Part shown: positions 35,793 to 45,758 of the stretch, piece by piece | How the letters are laid out: each line of letters begins with the position of its first letter | Numbering within the stretch: the stretch's first letter is position 1 | From: Elymus sibiricus | Lineage: Eukaryota > Streptophyta > Magnoliopsida > Poales > Poaceae | Direction: 5' to 3' | Length of the DNA: 64,000 nt | NCBI GenBank assembly: GCA_039707655.1 | Contig: CM077667.1 | Coordinates: 418,295,409 to 418,359,408 of the forward strand | Program-made: the position numbers and the translations under genes | The notes under the pieces: generated by a model | The model's input: the letters and a program-made list of their open reading frames with translations, nothing else | Told to the model about the DNA's origin: nothing | Databases searched by the model: none

Positions 35793-38158
35793 GAGCAACT
35801 CTAGCAGACCCCTTATATCGCGCGAACCCGCAAAATAACCGCCATTTTACAGTTTCGTGCCGAAAAAGTGTCCCGAACAAACCCCGTATCGGACGCGAAA
35901 CCGTAAAAAAAATTGCGGGGCGCGGTAAAAGTTCGCCCTCAACCTTTAGATTCACGGGCTGGGAGGGCGATCCGACCTTGACCCCTATCGGCATCGATTT
36001 TTGGCTCGAGGGACATTTCCGCGTGGCCGTTCCCGCTTCCCCCTTCCCTCCGCCTCCATTGATCTCCCTCCGCCTGCTCCGGACCATCATCCGTGACCGC
36101 CCGTCGCCGCCATGAAAGCCTCCCGGCCGTCACCCGTCATCGTCTCAGTCAGCCATGCGCCAACCCCTCCGCTAGATCTCGTCGCTGGCCATGTCCCGCC
36201 CGTCGTCATTCAACCGTCGCCTGCGCCACCCCGCAAGCAACAGGACGGCATCATTGTCCAGGGCGGTGCATCTGCAGCCCCCGCCGAGAAGGCACGCACG
36301 CCCGCCGCCGCCGCCGATGCTAAGATTTCGAGGAGGCCGGCGCCGGCCCGGAAAGGCAAGGTGGCGGGTGTGAAGCGAAAGAAGACGGGCGCAAGAGCTA
36401 CCCCGCCAACGGCTCCTCCGATTGCACCGGCGAGAGCAACCCCGAGGATGCCCGCGGACGACTATGTTACTGCCGCGTCCAACGTGTTCGACGAAATGGG
36501 CGCAAGGTATGAAACTTTCATTTCTTAACTGGTTTCTTTGTTCGCCATTTCTTTTGTTCGTGAATTATTGATCGTGGTTGTAGGGACAGCTTGCACGATG
36601 CGACTGCCGAGTTTGTGCACTTGTTGGACGACAACACCGTCGACATCGATCAAGCCCCGATCGGTGATTACTGTTACAATGAGTTGGATGGTGGCATGCA
36701 CGATCACGGTGAGGAAGAAGATGGGGTGGAGGAGCTTGACAAGGCGGCGTTCGACCAAGAGCAAGCACAAAGCCGTGCAAGATCCAAGAACTACACGCAT
36801 TTGGAAGATCAAATCTTGATCAAGGCGTGGGAAGCTGTGTCTCTGGAAGCGGAGACCGGCACCGACCAAACCGCCAAGCGGTATTGGCAAAGGATAGAGG
36901 ATCAATTCTTCCGCATGATGGCGAAGTATCCCAATAGAACACCATGCACCTTTAGGTCACTTCAAGGTCGTTGGGACATCATCAAGCCGTTTTGTAGCCG
37001 TTGGGCTGCTTGCTTGGAGCAAGTCCGCAATGCACCACCAAGTGGCACCATTGAATCCGACTATGTGAGTTTTTTTTTCACATTGTAGTTCAAATGTTTT
37101 CAAGCATGTTTCATATGTTGAATTTTTCCTTTTATTTTTGTAGGACAAAATTGCGTAAGAAAGGTACAAGAACATGGAAGCTTCATGTGGTAGGTCATTC
37201 AACCTAGAGCATTGTTGGAAATTGCTTCAACATAGCCAACAGTGGGAGTTGATTGATAAATAATCTCCACCGAAGAGAGGCTCACTCACCGATATGGATG
37301 ATGATGATGGCCCAAGAAACAAGAACAAGCCGGATGAAAACAAGATGGTCAAGGACAATATCAAGAGGGAATCAAAGGCATCAAGCTTGCGTGATGAGAT
37401 AGATATCATGGTGCAATCAAATGAGGTGTTGGTGATCAAGACATTGGAGAGAAAGAAGGAGTTGTCCGAGAAGAAAGCGCAAGGGAAGCAAGACAAGTGG
37501 CTCTTACTCAAGGAAGAGGGGTTGCGCAAGGCCGCCATTGAGGAGAGGAAAGCCCTTGCCGAGGAGAACAAGGCTTTGGCCAAGCATCTTGCGGAGGAGA
37601 ACAAGATCATGACTTTGAACCGGAGAAATGGACGACATCACCAAAGAATGGCATGATATGGCAAGGAGAGAAATCTTGAAGAGAAGGATGATGGCTGTGA
37701 TGGCTGCAATGTCTGATGGCTTCGGTGCCGGTGGGGGAATGGGTGGCGGTGGTGGAGAATGATGATGTTGACGATGATGGTCATGGAGGTGATGGTGGCT
37801 TTTGCGTGAGGTTCTTTTGCGGTTGTGGAGAGCAAGAACGATGACGAAGATGGTGGTGAAGATGATGATTGCTTTTGCATGGCGTTCTTTAGCGTCTTGA
37901 TCGAAAACTATGGTTTAATTTGTGCGCAAACTGTGTTTGATTGTTCAATTTGCTGCCAATCATCGGAATTGATCTTAAATTGTCAAGTTTGAATCTTTAC
38001 AGTTTGCGGGCTGGTACGGGTCGCGACAGAACAGACCTCGCATTGCGGAACTGTAAAACAGAATATTCTGCGCCCGAACCGGCCCGCAAAAACCGTTTTT
38101 CGTGACCTATAAACGCACGATACGGGTCCGCGATATAAGGGGTCCGCTAGAGTTGCTC
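35793..38158 (+). mobile_element. Harbinger-type element carrying an ORF1-like gene
   Basis: Inverted termini GAGCAACTCTAGCAGACCCC and GGGGTCCGCTAGAGTTGCTC bound 2,366 bp; TTA precedes it and TTG follows, so the duplication is slightly diverged. It holds a Myb/SANT plus NAM-C-like gene (ORF1 of Harbinger elements) but no DDE transposase, so it would depend on another element. Confidence 0.82.
36112..37762 (+). pseudogene. Harbinger ORF1-like protein (Myb/SANT + NAM C-terminal), broken
   Basis: Exons are 36,112-36,506, 36,584-37,064 and from 37,144. The first encodes a Pro/Ala-rich, basic N-terminus. The second encodes an acidic stretch and a Myb/SANT-like trihelix segment (YTHLEDQILIKAWE ... 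RYWQRIEDQF ... RSLQGRWDIIKPFC). The third encodes the NAM-associated C-terminal coiled-coil (LEERKALAEENKALAKHL-type) and, after a frameshift, a Gly-rich tail ending at 37,762. Lesions: TAA at 37,156-37,158, TAA at 37,261-37,263, and an indel near 37,630. In Harbinger elements this protein helps the transposase bind DNA and enter the nucleus (established for rice Ping/mPing-type systems); here it is non-functional unless read through. Confidence 0.82.
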
Positions 38159-38199
38159 TTGGAGGTCATATTTGCTAAGTCCGGCTGTAGATGCTCTTA

Positions 38200-39252
38200 G
38201 AGCATCTACAACCGGACCTTTGCAAATCCGGCCCCTCAACGCGTCCGCGGACACTCACCGGTCACGCCTCAAATAATTCATTCTACAACCGGACATCTCA
38301 TATTAGAATCCTCAAATCCATACAAAAGCATGCAAGATATAAAACCTATGTACTACGTAAAACCTATCTACTCCTCGTCGGAGATGTCGACGATCTTCGT
38401 GCCCTCCGGCGGATAAATGGCCGCCTACCGCAGGTCCGCCCCCTCCGGCACCTCCGGCTGCTCCGCTGCGGCCTCCTCCGCCTCGATCTCCGTCTCCAGA
38501 TCGTCGAAGAGGGCGTCGGCCTCCGCCTGCCTCTGCCGGATGAGCCGGCGGTTGGCCTCCACCTCGGCCACATCCCGGATGGAATCCAGGATAGCCTGCT
38601 GCTCCGCCATATCCTCCGATTGGGCGATAACGAACTCCGCATCTGCCCCCGCCATGCTCAAGCCGGGAGCCTCCTCCTCCGGGACGTCCTCCTCCATGGC
38701 CTCCGGCTGCTGCTCCTCCTCCTCCGTCTTCGGCGAGTCCGGAGGGAGACCCGCAGCGATGCGGGCGACAAGGCGAGCTTGGATCTCCGCCTTGATTTGC
38801 AGGCGCCGCTTTGGCGTGAGCTGCGCGTAGGTGGTGATGAGCCGGCGGACCATCCTGACGGAGAGGGGAGTGCGAGAGGAGGCGGATGTGCTCGGGTGGC
38901 GACGACGAGAGGGAGGAGGCGGATGTGCTAGGGCCGGGGGGTGCCGGCCGGGTTAAATAGCCGGCCCCGACCTCGGGCGGGGAGCCGGAGCGGCGCCACA
39001 CGGCGTTCACACCGCGCCGACGGTTGAGGCGACCGTCGGACCGTCGGGTTTCCCAACGAGTCTACGTGGGGCCACGCCGTCGGGCCGACGCGGCGGGCGT
39101 GCCCGGGTGCGCCCGGGCTCCCCCATATCCGCCTCATATTTTGACTAGATATGGAGGGTGCCGGTTAGTCCGGGCGTTTGAGGCCGGTTGAGTTACCGAG
39201 TAGCCTGTCCCGACATTTGAGGAGGACGTGAGAGGTCTGACCGTAGATGCTC
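38200..39252. mobile_element. Harbinger-type element adjoining the stack
   Basis: It begins GAGCATCTACAACCGGACC immediately after the TTA shared with the previous element and ends GGTCTGACCGTAGATGCTC followed by TTA (39,253-39,255). The first ten terminal bases are perfectly inverted. The 1,053-bp element contains one minus-strand open frame. Confidence 0.8.
38425..38853 (-). CDS. Orphan acidic coiled-coil protein in a Harbinger-type element
   Basis: A 142-residue open frame starts at the ATG at 38,853. It begins with a short basic N-terminus (MVRRLITTYAQLTPKRR), then an Ala/Arg helix, then a long Glu-rich, heptad-like region (EEEEQQ, EAEANRRLIRQRQAEADALFDDLETEIEAEEAAAE), and ends EVPEGADLR. 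It contains no recognisable enzymatic motif. I do not recognise the family. It is the only ORF of a small element, so it may be a captured host exon, an element-encoded accessory protein, or chance in GC-rich sequence; intactness and composition favour real coding sequence moderately. Confidence 0.4.
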   Translation of the reverse strand: MVRRLITTYAQLTPKRRLQIKAEIQARLVARIAAGLPPDSPKTEEEEQQPEAMEEDVPEEEAPGLSMAGADAEFVIAQSEDMAEQQAILDSIRDVAEVEANRRLIRQRQAEADALFDDLETEIEAEEAAAEQPEVPEGADLR

Positions 39253-39255
39253 TTA

Positions 39256-39754
39256 CAAAGCAATTTACTGCCCACCAACGGCAGCAACACTAGTATAGTA
39301 GACGAGCAGTAGCATAGTACTTGCATGTCTCAACTCAAGCTCCCGCATTCGAACCGACACTTCCTTAAATGCGCATGGTTTGCCGTGCCAGTTCGAGTTA
39401 AAAAATGAATAGTATATCAATTTGCTGTAGTAGTAGTACAAGTTTGCTTGCGGCCCTCTCTCAGGGAAATCATCATGAAAACATGCTCGTCGCAGCCTAT
39501 CCTACGGTACTCTACGGTAGGCAACGCTCTAATTCCAGCTGCAGCTCGTGTTATTAGGCCTAGCGTCATCATCCCATGTCTTGACTCTGCTTCTTCTCCA
39601 GACTTGACCATGATGGTACGCTCCTTTCTGGCCATGATTCGGTAGCGATCGCGTCGACCAGTTGTTTTGTCGCTGATCCATGGACACCGCATCGATCGAT
39701 CGTCTGCTCCTCCCTCCCCTTTTTCTCCGGTGAAATGATGGCCGCGACGAGAGC
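39256..39754. other. Unique-looking flank, no gene recognised
   Basis: This stretch and 43,784-44,025 are the two sides of the Mutator-like insertion. No ORF here resembles a known protein. Confidence 0.4.
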
Positions 39755-39851
39755 GCGAAGGGTGGACAAATTCACTGTTTTGACCCTTTTTGGATAGTTA
39801 AGCCGGATCTGACCCCGGTTCGAAATTTTTTCCCGATCTAACCCTTTTTCC

Positions 39852-40152
39852 TACCGCCAAGACCTCGGCGGTAGGATTGTGAGGGCTACCGCCAGGACCC
39901 TTGGCGGTAGGTATCCCGTTAGGCTGACGGCGCCGTCTGTCGTGCTGACGTGTATCTAAAAACCTACCGCCATGGGACCTGGCGGTAGGATTTCTCAACC
40001 TACCGCCAAAGGGTCAGGCGGTAAGGTAACCAACCACGTTTAAGGTTCTGTGACGCGCGGAATGGGATAAAAAACGGTAGGTATTTACAACCTACCGCCA
40101 TGAGTCCTAGCGGTAGGATGCGCTACCTTACTGCCATGATGGCTGGCGGTAG
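39852..40152. repeat. Left subterminal palindromes (six)
   Basis: TACCGCC-N9-GGCGGTA occurs at 39,852, 39,887, 39,965, 40,001, 40,093 and 40,129, with minor deviations in the last two. Members come in pairs 35-36 bp apart, and pairs are about 113-128 bp apart. Confidence 0.9.
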
Positions 40153-40396
40153 GCTGTTGTCTTCATTTTTTCCCTATTTGATTGTCTCTGTTCTCTTCAT
40201 TTTTTCACACAAGAATACAACACCTAAGATAAATAATTCAAGCAGATAGTCCATCACAGTACAAGAAAAGTTTCTCACATAGCAAATAGTTCAACATAGT
40301 CTACATAACATAACAAATAGTTCAACGAGAAAGTTCACTTGCTCCTTCCCCTCTTGGACGTTCACTTGCTACCTAAGTTCAACTAAGGAAGCAACT

Positions 40397-43353
40397 TCAC
40401 TTGCTCCTTCCCCTCTTGGAGGTACGGTCCTCGTGCTTTGAACGGGTCTCAAGACCCGTCTTCTTGCGCTGAGGAGGACGCGCTCTCTGAAATGGCGATG
40501 GACTACTCCAATCCTTCTTCGGCTTGTTCCTCTTCTCAAGCTGAAGCTGGGTTGTCTGAGTTGGTGGAGGTCCGTCATCCTCGTCGTACTCCTCCTCGTC
40601 ATCGCTCTGTTCCTCCTCAATCTCTTCTGCTTGTTCCTCGTCGTCTTCTTCCTCTTCATCTTGTTCTGCTTGCGCCTCGCAGTGTTCTTCCTCTTCTTCC
40701 TCTTCATCATCGTCGGCCATCGCAGAGGAGGTAGCACACCCAAGCAGGCCCACCAGATTGCGACATTTCTTGACGAACTTCTGCAATATGGATCAAGTTT
40801 ATGGTTACAAAAGAAAATGAACTTAAGAAAGAATGTAATTGTAGGATGCTGGATGTTACCTTCACCATTGCCCTCAACTTCGTCTCACTATCTCGAGTTC
40901 CTGGGATGAAACTTAGCGCATTAGAGCCTTCAAAAATGATTTTGTTCAGCTCCGAAGACTGCAAAACAATATATGAGACACACTCAGTACAGTACACTTC
41001 ATCCAAAAGCCGGTTGAAAACAGACAAACACGACTTACAACTCTGTTCATGAGGGGTGCATACTCCCTAAATCCACTGTTGAGCTCTCTGATGCTCTCAT
41101 TGTAGGTTTCATTCTCGGAGCAGTCATCGTACAGTTCTTCGGCATCTGCTGTCGTCCACTGGGGCCTCAGGCGCAAACGATACTTCGTGCCATCGTCATA
41201 CCACCGAAGGTGATCCTCGAATTCATTCCAGTCGATCACTCTCCTCTCGGTATCTTTCCGACATTTCCACTCGTTCCATTCCTTCACGTATTTCTCATGT
41301 GTCTCTCCCCAGTTTACGATCGACTGATTCTTCTGTCTGCTCATACTACAAGGCATAGGAAACGTCATAAGAACGTATGTAAAACATCATAACAAAAACA
41401 AGGAAATAGAGAACATTGCAGTGCACTCACAGGTGTAGGTCCAAGCCACCGGTGTCCATGCGATTGTCTGGTGGGGTACGTTGCGCCTTACCAAACTGTG
41501 CGGCAACGCGATGTGGCATGTGGTACTCGACAGCATAAACACAAATCATGGGCACCTTGCACCGCCAGAAAAGCCTGTCCCGCGTGCACATCACGTTCAG
41601 CTCGAACCCCCAATCTCGTGATTCATACGGTTGCCAAATAACCTGGTACCAAAAAATGGTAAGCTCAAGTGAAAGTGCCGTCGGAAATTTTCAAAATCTA
41701 GTTCGTACCTGGAAAGCAGTCAGAGCATCAAACTCGTTGGTGAAGATCTTGTACAAAGCCTTGTTTGTGCCAGAGTAGACACCCACCACGTCCCAAGCGT
41801 ACGCGACGGTCGGGCACCGAGTACCATCGTCATCTTCGCCATAGTCTTTCCATTCCCGCGGTTTCAGTTTCTCCGGACGCCCCACCGGGATTCGCTCCCA
41901 CATCCAAATGGAGAGAGCCCATGCACATCCGCACATACCAGATTTTTCTTCCGTCCTCTGGGTTGCGTCGTCAAGCTACCAAACACAAGTTGATGATCAG
42001 ATGACATAATCTAAAGCAGCACACTTCAATGAAAAACAGTGAGATACTTTCTTACCGAACGGTATAGGTAGGCGAGGCCAGCGGAACCCCAGCTGTACCC
42101 TGCATCCCAGTCCGCTAGGAAGTCAAGATACATCCATAGGGCTGTGTCCCCAGAGCAGTCTGGAAACACGACCTCTGTGAGAAGATACCACAGGTAGGCG
42201 CTGGCGTACTGCTCCACCACCCGGGGTTCGACACCATCCGGGCACTTGCTCCGGTGCTTCAGGAGCCAGGGCAGCGGTACGCCGGAAGTACGGTTAGCCT
42301 TAGCGGGAGGCAGTCGCCGATGAGGGCGGTAACCCTATCCTCCCAGTGAGCCCTGTCAACTCGGCCAGTGAGAGCATGACCCTCGATCGGTAGGGCAGTA
42401 ATCATCCCCCAATCCTGGAGGGTCACCATCATCTCTCCACATGGAAGATGGAAAGTATGTGTCTCTGGCCGCCACCGGTCGATCAAAGCTGAGAGAGCTG
42501 AGTGGACGAGTGTCGGCGGCTTACGCTTGAACTGCAGGACAAAACCCAACAGCCCGGCTCTCTAGTAGAACGGCGCGTAGCGATCGTCATACACCATCTT
42601 AGCGGTCGTCCCATGAGCTCTCATCCGCAGTGGCGGGACCATCTGTCAAAATGAAGAACCAAATATTTAATAACTTATTTTCATCATTGTGAAAGATTTG
42701 GTTCAATGACGATAATTACCACTCCATTCTCAATGAAACGAGCACGATGACCCTTGTCGAACGCGGGGTCAAGCATGGTATACTTAGTACCGATGGTGTC
42801 CGGAAGAGGTGGCCTCCTAAATAAGCATAAGCATAAGCATAAGCATAGCCATCATTAAAATAACATTACCATAATTCATTCGTAAACCTGATTCTCATAA
42901 GCATTATTCATTCATTCATTTTCAATAAGATTGTTTTAACATTATTCATTTTTTTCTACAATTTGTCAATAATAAGTAAATACATACAATGTATTCCTTC
43001 AACAAGTATCATATCAAAGGTTCATCACATTCATGATGCATCATATCACAAAGATTCGCAACAAAACAAACATATGAATTTATTCCTTCAACATTCATCA
43101 TATCAATATTTTTTTTACATTAACTAGGGTTCATCATCAAAATACGTACAATCTATACAACAAGTAAATAAGTACTAATCCAACCTCATAGAACATCTAG
43201 AATCAACCTAAAACAATCCTATGGTACAAAATAATTAAACCTAATTCGAAAATAGGAGGGGATTTGAATCGAATAATGCGACGAATCGGAAGCTTTTTGA
43301 CTAAAACGAATTGGAGGGATCGGAGGAGCTTACTTTTCTCGTTTCGGAGCCAT
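40397..43353 (-). pseudogene. Plant mobile domain (PMD, MAIL1-like) protein
   Basis: Eight exons with clean GT-AG sites read right to left: 43,353-43,334, 42,816-42,720, 42,642-42,055, 41,975-41,709, 41,642-41,431, 41,345-41,039, 40,958-40,860 and 40,780-40,397. Conserved PMD blocks are visible: DRWRPETHTFHLPCGEMMVTLQD in exon 3, YLWYLLTEVVFPD, and a WALSIWMWERIPVGRP block in exon 4. The C-terminus is an acidic Asp/Glu-rich tail ending in basic RSK. PMD proteins (MAIL1/MAIN in Arabidopsis) act in nuclear silencing and development; a related domain is common in plant transposons. Lesions: TAG at 42,562-42,564 and a 1-bp frameshift near 42,290-42,330, both in exon 3. A T-rich (ATAAGC)n repeat sits at 42,821-42,846 before exon 2. 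Confidence 0.82.
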
Positions 43354-43514
43354 CTCGATCCGCAAAAATGGTCAAGAAACGGAAGAGATCCGAGGGAGAG
43401 AGTGGAGGGGACGAGAGAGGTTTCCTCTCTCTGTTCTTGAGGAGAGCCGCTGGGTGGGTTGGGGAGAAGATGGAGAGAGCGAGCGGCCGGGTCGGGTTAT
43501 CAATGTACAGACCC

Positions 43515-43687
43515 TACCGCCAGATCATATGGCGGTAGCGTTTCACAACCTACCGCCGGACGATCTGGCGGTAAGGCCGTGCAGGGCTACGGCGGCCGTC
43601 AGTTATGTGTTGACGTGACTAAGTTACCTACCGCCAAGGGTCCTGGCGGTAGCCCTCACAATCCTACCGCCGAGGTCTCTAGCGGTA
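43515..43687. repeat. Right subterminal palindromes (four)
   Basis: The same TACCGCC...GGCGGTA palindromes start at 43,515, 43,551, 43,629 and 43,665, again in pairs 36 bp apart and 114 bp between pairs, mirroring the left end. Confidence 0.9.
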
Positions 43688-43783
43688 GTAAAAGGGTCAG
43701 ATCGGGAAAAAAATTCGAACCGGGGTCAGATCCGGCTTAACTATCCAAAAAGGGTCAAAACAGTGAATTTGTCCGCGAAGGGT

Positions 43784-44025
43784 CCTGCCCTGTCCTGTGC
43801 GAGCTTCGCGTTGAATGCGCGGCAGAAAGCAGTGCAGCTTCCAGCGGACGCTTTAATCATGGCTACACTGCCTGCCTCCTCCTGCTCCTGGGACGGACGG
43901 TCATCGGTCGAACCGGACAAACACCATAGGCCAGCCAGCCGGAGCAAGGAAGGAGGAGTCAAAGTTGTTCACATCACTTACAGGTGCGTACTACTCTAGC
44001 TTGCTAGCGGAGGGAGGAGACGAGT
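43784..44025. other. Right flank of the Mutator-like element, no gene recognised
   Basis: GC-rich sequence continuing from 39,754; no convincing protein on either strand. Confidence 0.4.
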
Positions 44026-44027
44026 CC

Positions 44028-45758
44028 TTGAGAGTGACTCCAACCGACCGACTCAAACGGACGCGCGGTTTTTTCGTTTTTTGTCCGTTTGAATAGGCTC
44101 GTTTCCCATTTTTCGTTTGGATTGGTCGTCCAATGTGTCGATCTATTTTTTGACCGCGCGGCAGCCTTGCGGTCATTTTGGATCACTTTGCTAAATAATA
44201 CCACATAAAATAAAATTTAGTTCTAGATTAATAAATGTTCAATACGAAACATTGCATAGTTCAAGAACTACAAAAAAATACATAATAGTTTAATATTAAA
44301 TTGTCTTAAATACATTTAAAAGAAAATGTTGCTGATACATCTATTGATTGCCGACATGAATCTACATATGCACAACCAAATCATTTTACAGTTGCATGTA
44401 AGTATCCCAATCACGCATCTTATGATGAAACTCGACGAACTCTGCAAACGTTGCTCCCCCTCCATGCTCAGGCACAACATTGTCTCCCTGAAACTCAAAC
44501 CATTGATCACAGAGACGTTCTGGGCGCTCATCCTCTACGATCATGTTGTGTATGATCACACAAGTTGTCATCACCTCCCACAACTTTTTGGTGTTCCAAG
44601 TTCTAGCAGGATATCGAACGATGTCCTATCGAGATTGAAGAACGCCAAAGGCACGCTCTACATCTTTTCTAACACTCTCTTGCTCTTGGTCAAATCTCTT
44701 TTTCTTCTCTCCTACAGGATTGAAGATTGTCTTGACAAGAGTAGACCACTGTGGATAAATACCGTCAGCTAGATAGTATCCATTGGTGTATTGGTGGTCA
44801 TTGATCTCAACATTGACCTCTGGGCAATTGCCTTCTGCCATCCAAGCAAACACCGAAGAGCGCCGGAGCACATTGATATCATTGTGAGATCCAGCCATGC
44901 CGAAGAAAGAGTGCCAAATCCAGAGATCTTGGAAAGCCACGGCCTCAAGTATGACAATGCAAGCTCGGACATGGGCCTTTATACTGCCCGTGCCAAGCAG
45001 AAGGGCAGTTTTTCCACTGCTAGTGCATACAATCTATGCTACCAAGCATCCCCGGGAACCCTCTGCTAGCATTCATCGACAGCAACCATGCTGTATCGGC
45101 AGCAGTCGGCTCTCTCAAGTACTCCGGCCCAAACACAGCTATGACAACTTTGCAAAACCTGTACATGGACTCAAGGCATGTCGACTCACTCATCCGGACA
45201 TACTCATCAATGAGATCATCGGGAACTCCGTATGCAAGCATCCGAATGGCAGCAGTGCATCTTTGATAAGAGGAGAAGCCAATCTTTCCAAGGGCATCCG
45301 TCTTGCACTCAAAATAGTTATTGTACTCCACCCCCCTCCCGAATACGGTTAAAAACATGCCTAGCCATACGATAATGGCGTCGGAACATGTGATGCTTGA
45401 AGAGCGGGTTTGGAGTCTCAAAGTAGTCCTTCCAGAGTAGGAAATGACCACTCTCCCGGTTGCGATTCAGTGCCGGCGTGTGTCCCGGTATGGAGCCCCT
45501 AAACTATGGCGGCTCCATACTTACGTGGTCATGGACAACCAACACAACTGCCACGATCTCCTCATCATCGGATGAAGAATCATCTGAATCACAAAGAACG
45601 TTGTAGAAAAAATACTCATCGTCGGAGTCCATTTGTACCTTGCGGGCAAAGCGTCGAACAGCTTGCGGGCATTGTGGAAGACTCCGGCCGGTGAGGAGCC
45701 TCACGCCCCACCGAGACAGAGTAGCGGAGCTCTCGGCAGAGGCGGGAGATGAGGCTGC
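44028..45758 (-). mobile_element. Harbinger element, left part, cut by an LTR retrotransposon
   Basis: A terminus-like GAGAGTGACTCCAACCGACC at about 44,028 resembles Harbinger ends, and a Harbinger-type DDE transposase gene lies just inside. Its other end is missing in this window because the LTR element inserted at 45,759 continues past the right-hand part of the window. No duplication can be checked. Confidence 0.65.
44386..45632 (-). pseudogene. PIF/Harbinger DDE transposase (HARBI1-like), dead
   Basis: Reading from the ATG at 45,632 down to 44,386, the parts match the plant Harbinger nuclease: MDSDDEYFFY start, NYFECKTDALGKIGFSSYQ, the first catalytic Asp region MLGSIDCMH, DLWIWHSFFGMAGSHNDINVL, the YYLADGIYPQW block, the C-terminal KKKRFDQEQESVRKDVERAFG and MWEVMTTCVIIHNMI. 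Lesions: TAG at 45,504-45,506, an extra G in the G-run near 45,330-45,340, TAG at 45,020-45,022, a 1-bp insertion near 44,972, and TAG at 44,626-44,628. The DDE nuclease family is established; this copy cannot make active enzyme. Confidence 0.88.

Larger units (their letters stand above)
34650..38196. mobile_element. Harbinger-type element, split by nested insertions
   Basis: The 18-bp terminal inverted repeat GAGCATCTACAGCCGGAC is perfect at both ends and flanked by TTA (34,647-34,649 and 38,197-38,199), the target preference of PIF/Harbinger. Its own sequence is only about 420 bp (34,650-35,036 and 38,162-38,196), so it is a MITE-sized derivative. Elements at 35,040 and 35,793 were inserted into it. 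Confidence 0.88.
39764..43774 (-). mobile_element. Mutator-like element with a plant-mobile-domain cargo gene
   Basis: The ends are long inverted repeats, nearly identical for about 80 bp and recognisable for about 160 bp, starting GGACAAATTCACTGTTTTG. A perfect 9-bp duplication GCGAAGGGT lies at 39,755-39,763 and 43,775-43,783, the size expected of Mutator superfamily transposition. The 4,011-bp interior holds one multi-exon gene with a plant mobile domain and no MURA transposase. Ten short palindromes lie inside the ends. It moved at least once, presumably with a transposase supplied in trans. Confidence 0.92.

Noticed and set aside
40438..40734. Plus-strand Ser/Leu-rich frame in the Mutator-like element
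   Set aside because: It is the reverse of the acidic tail of the PMD gene.
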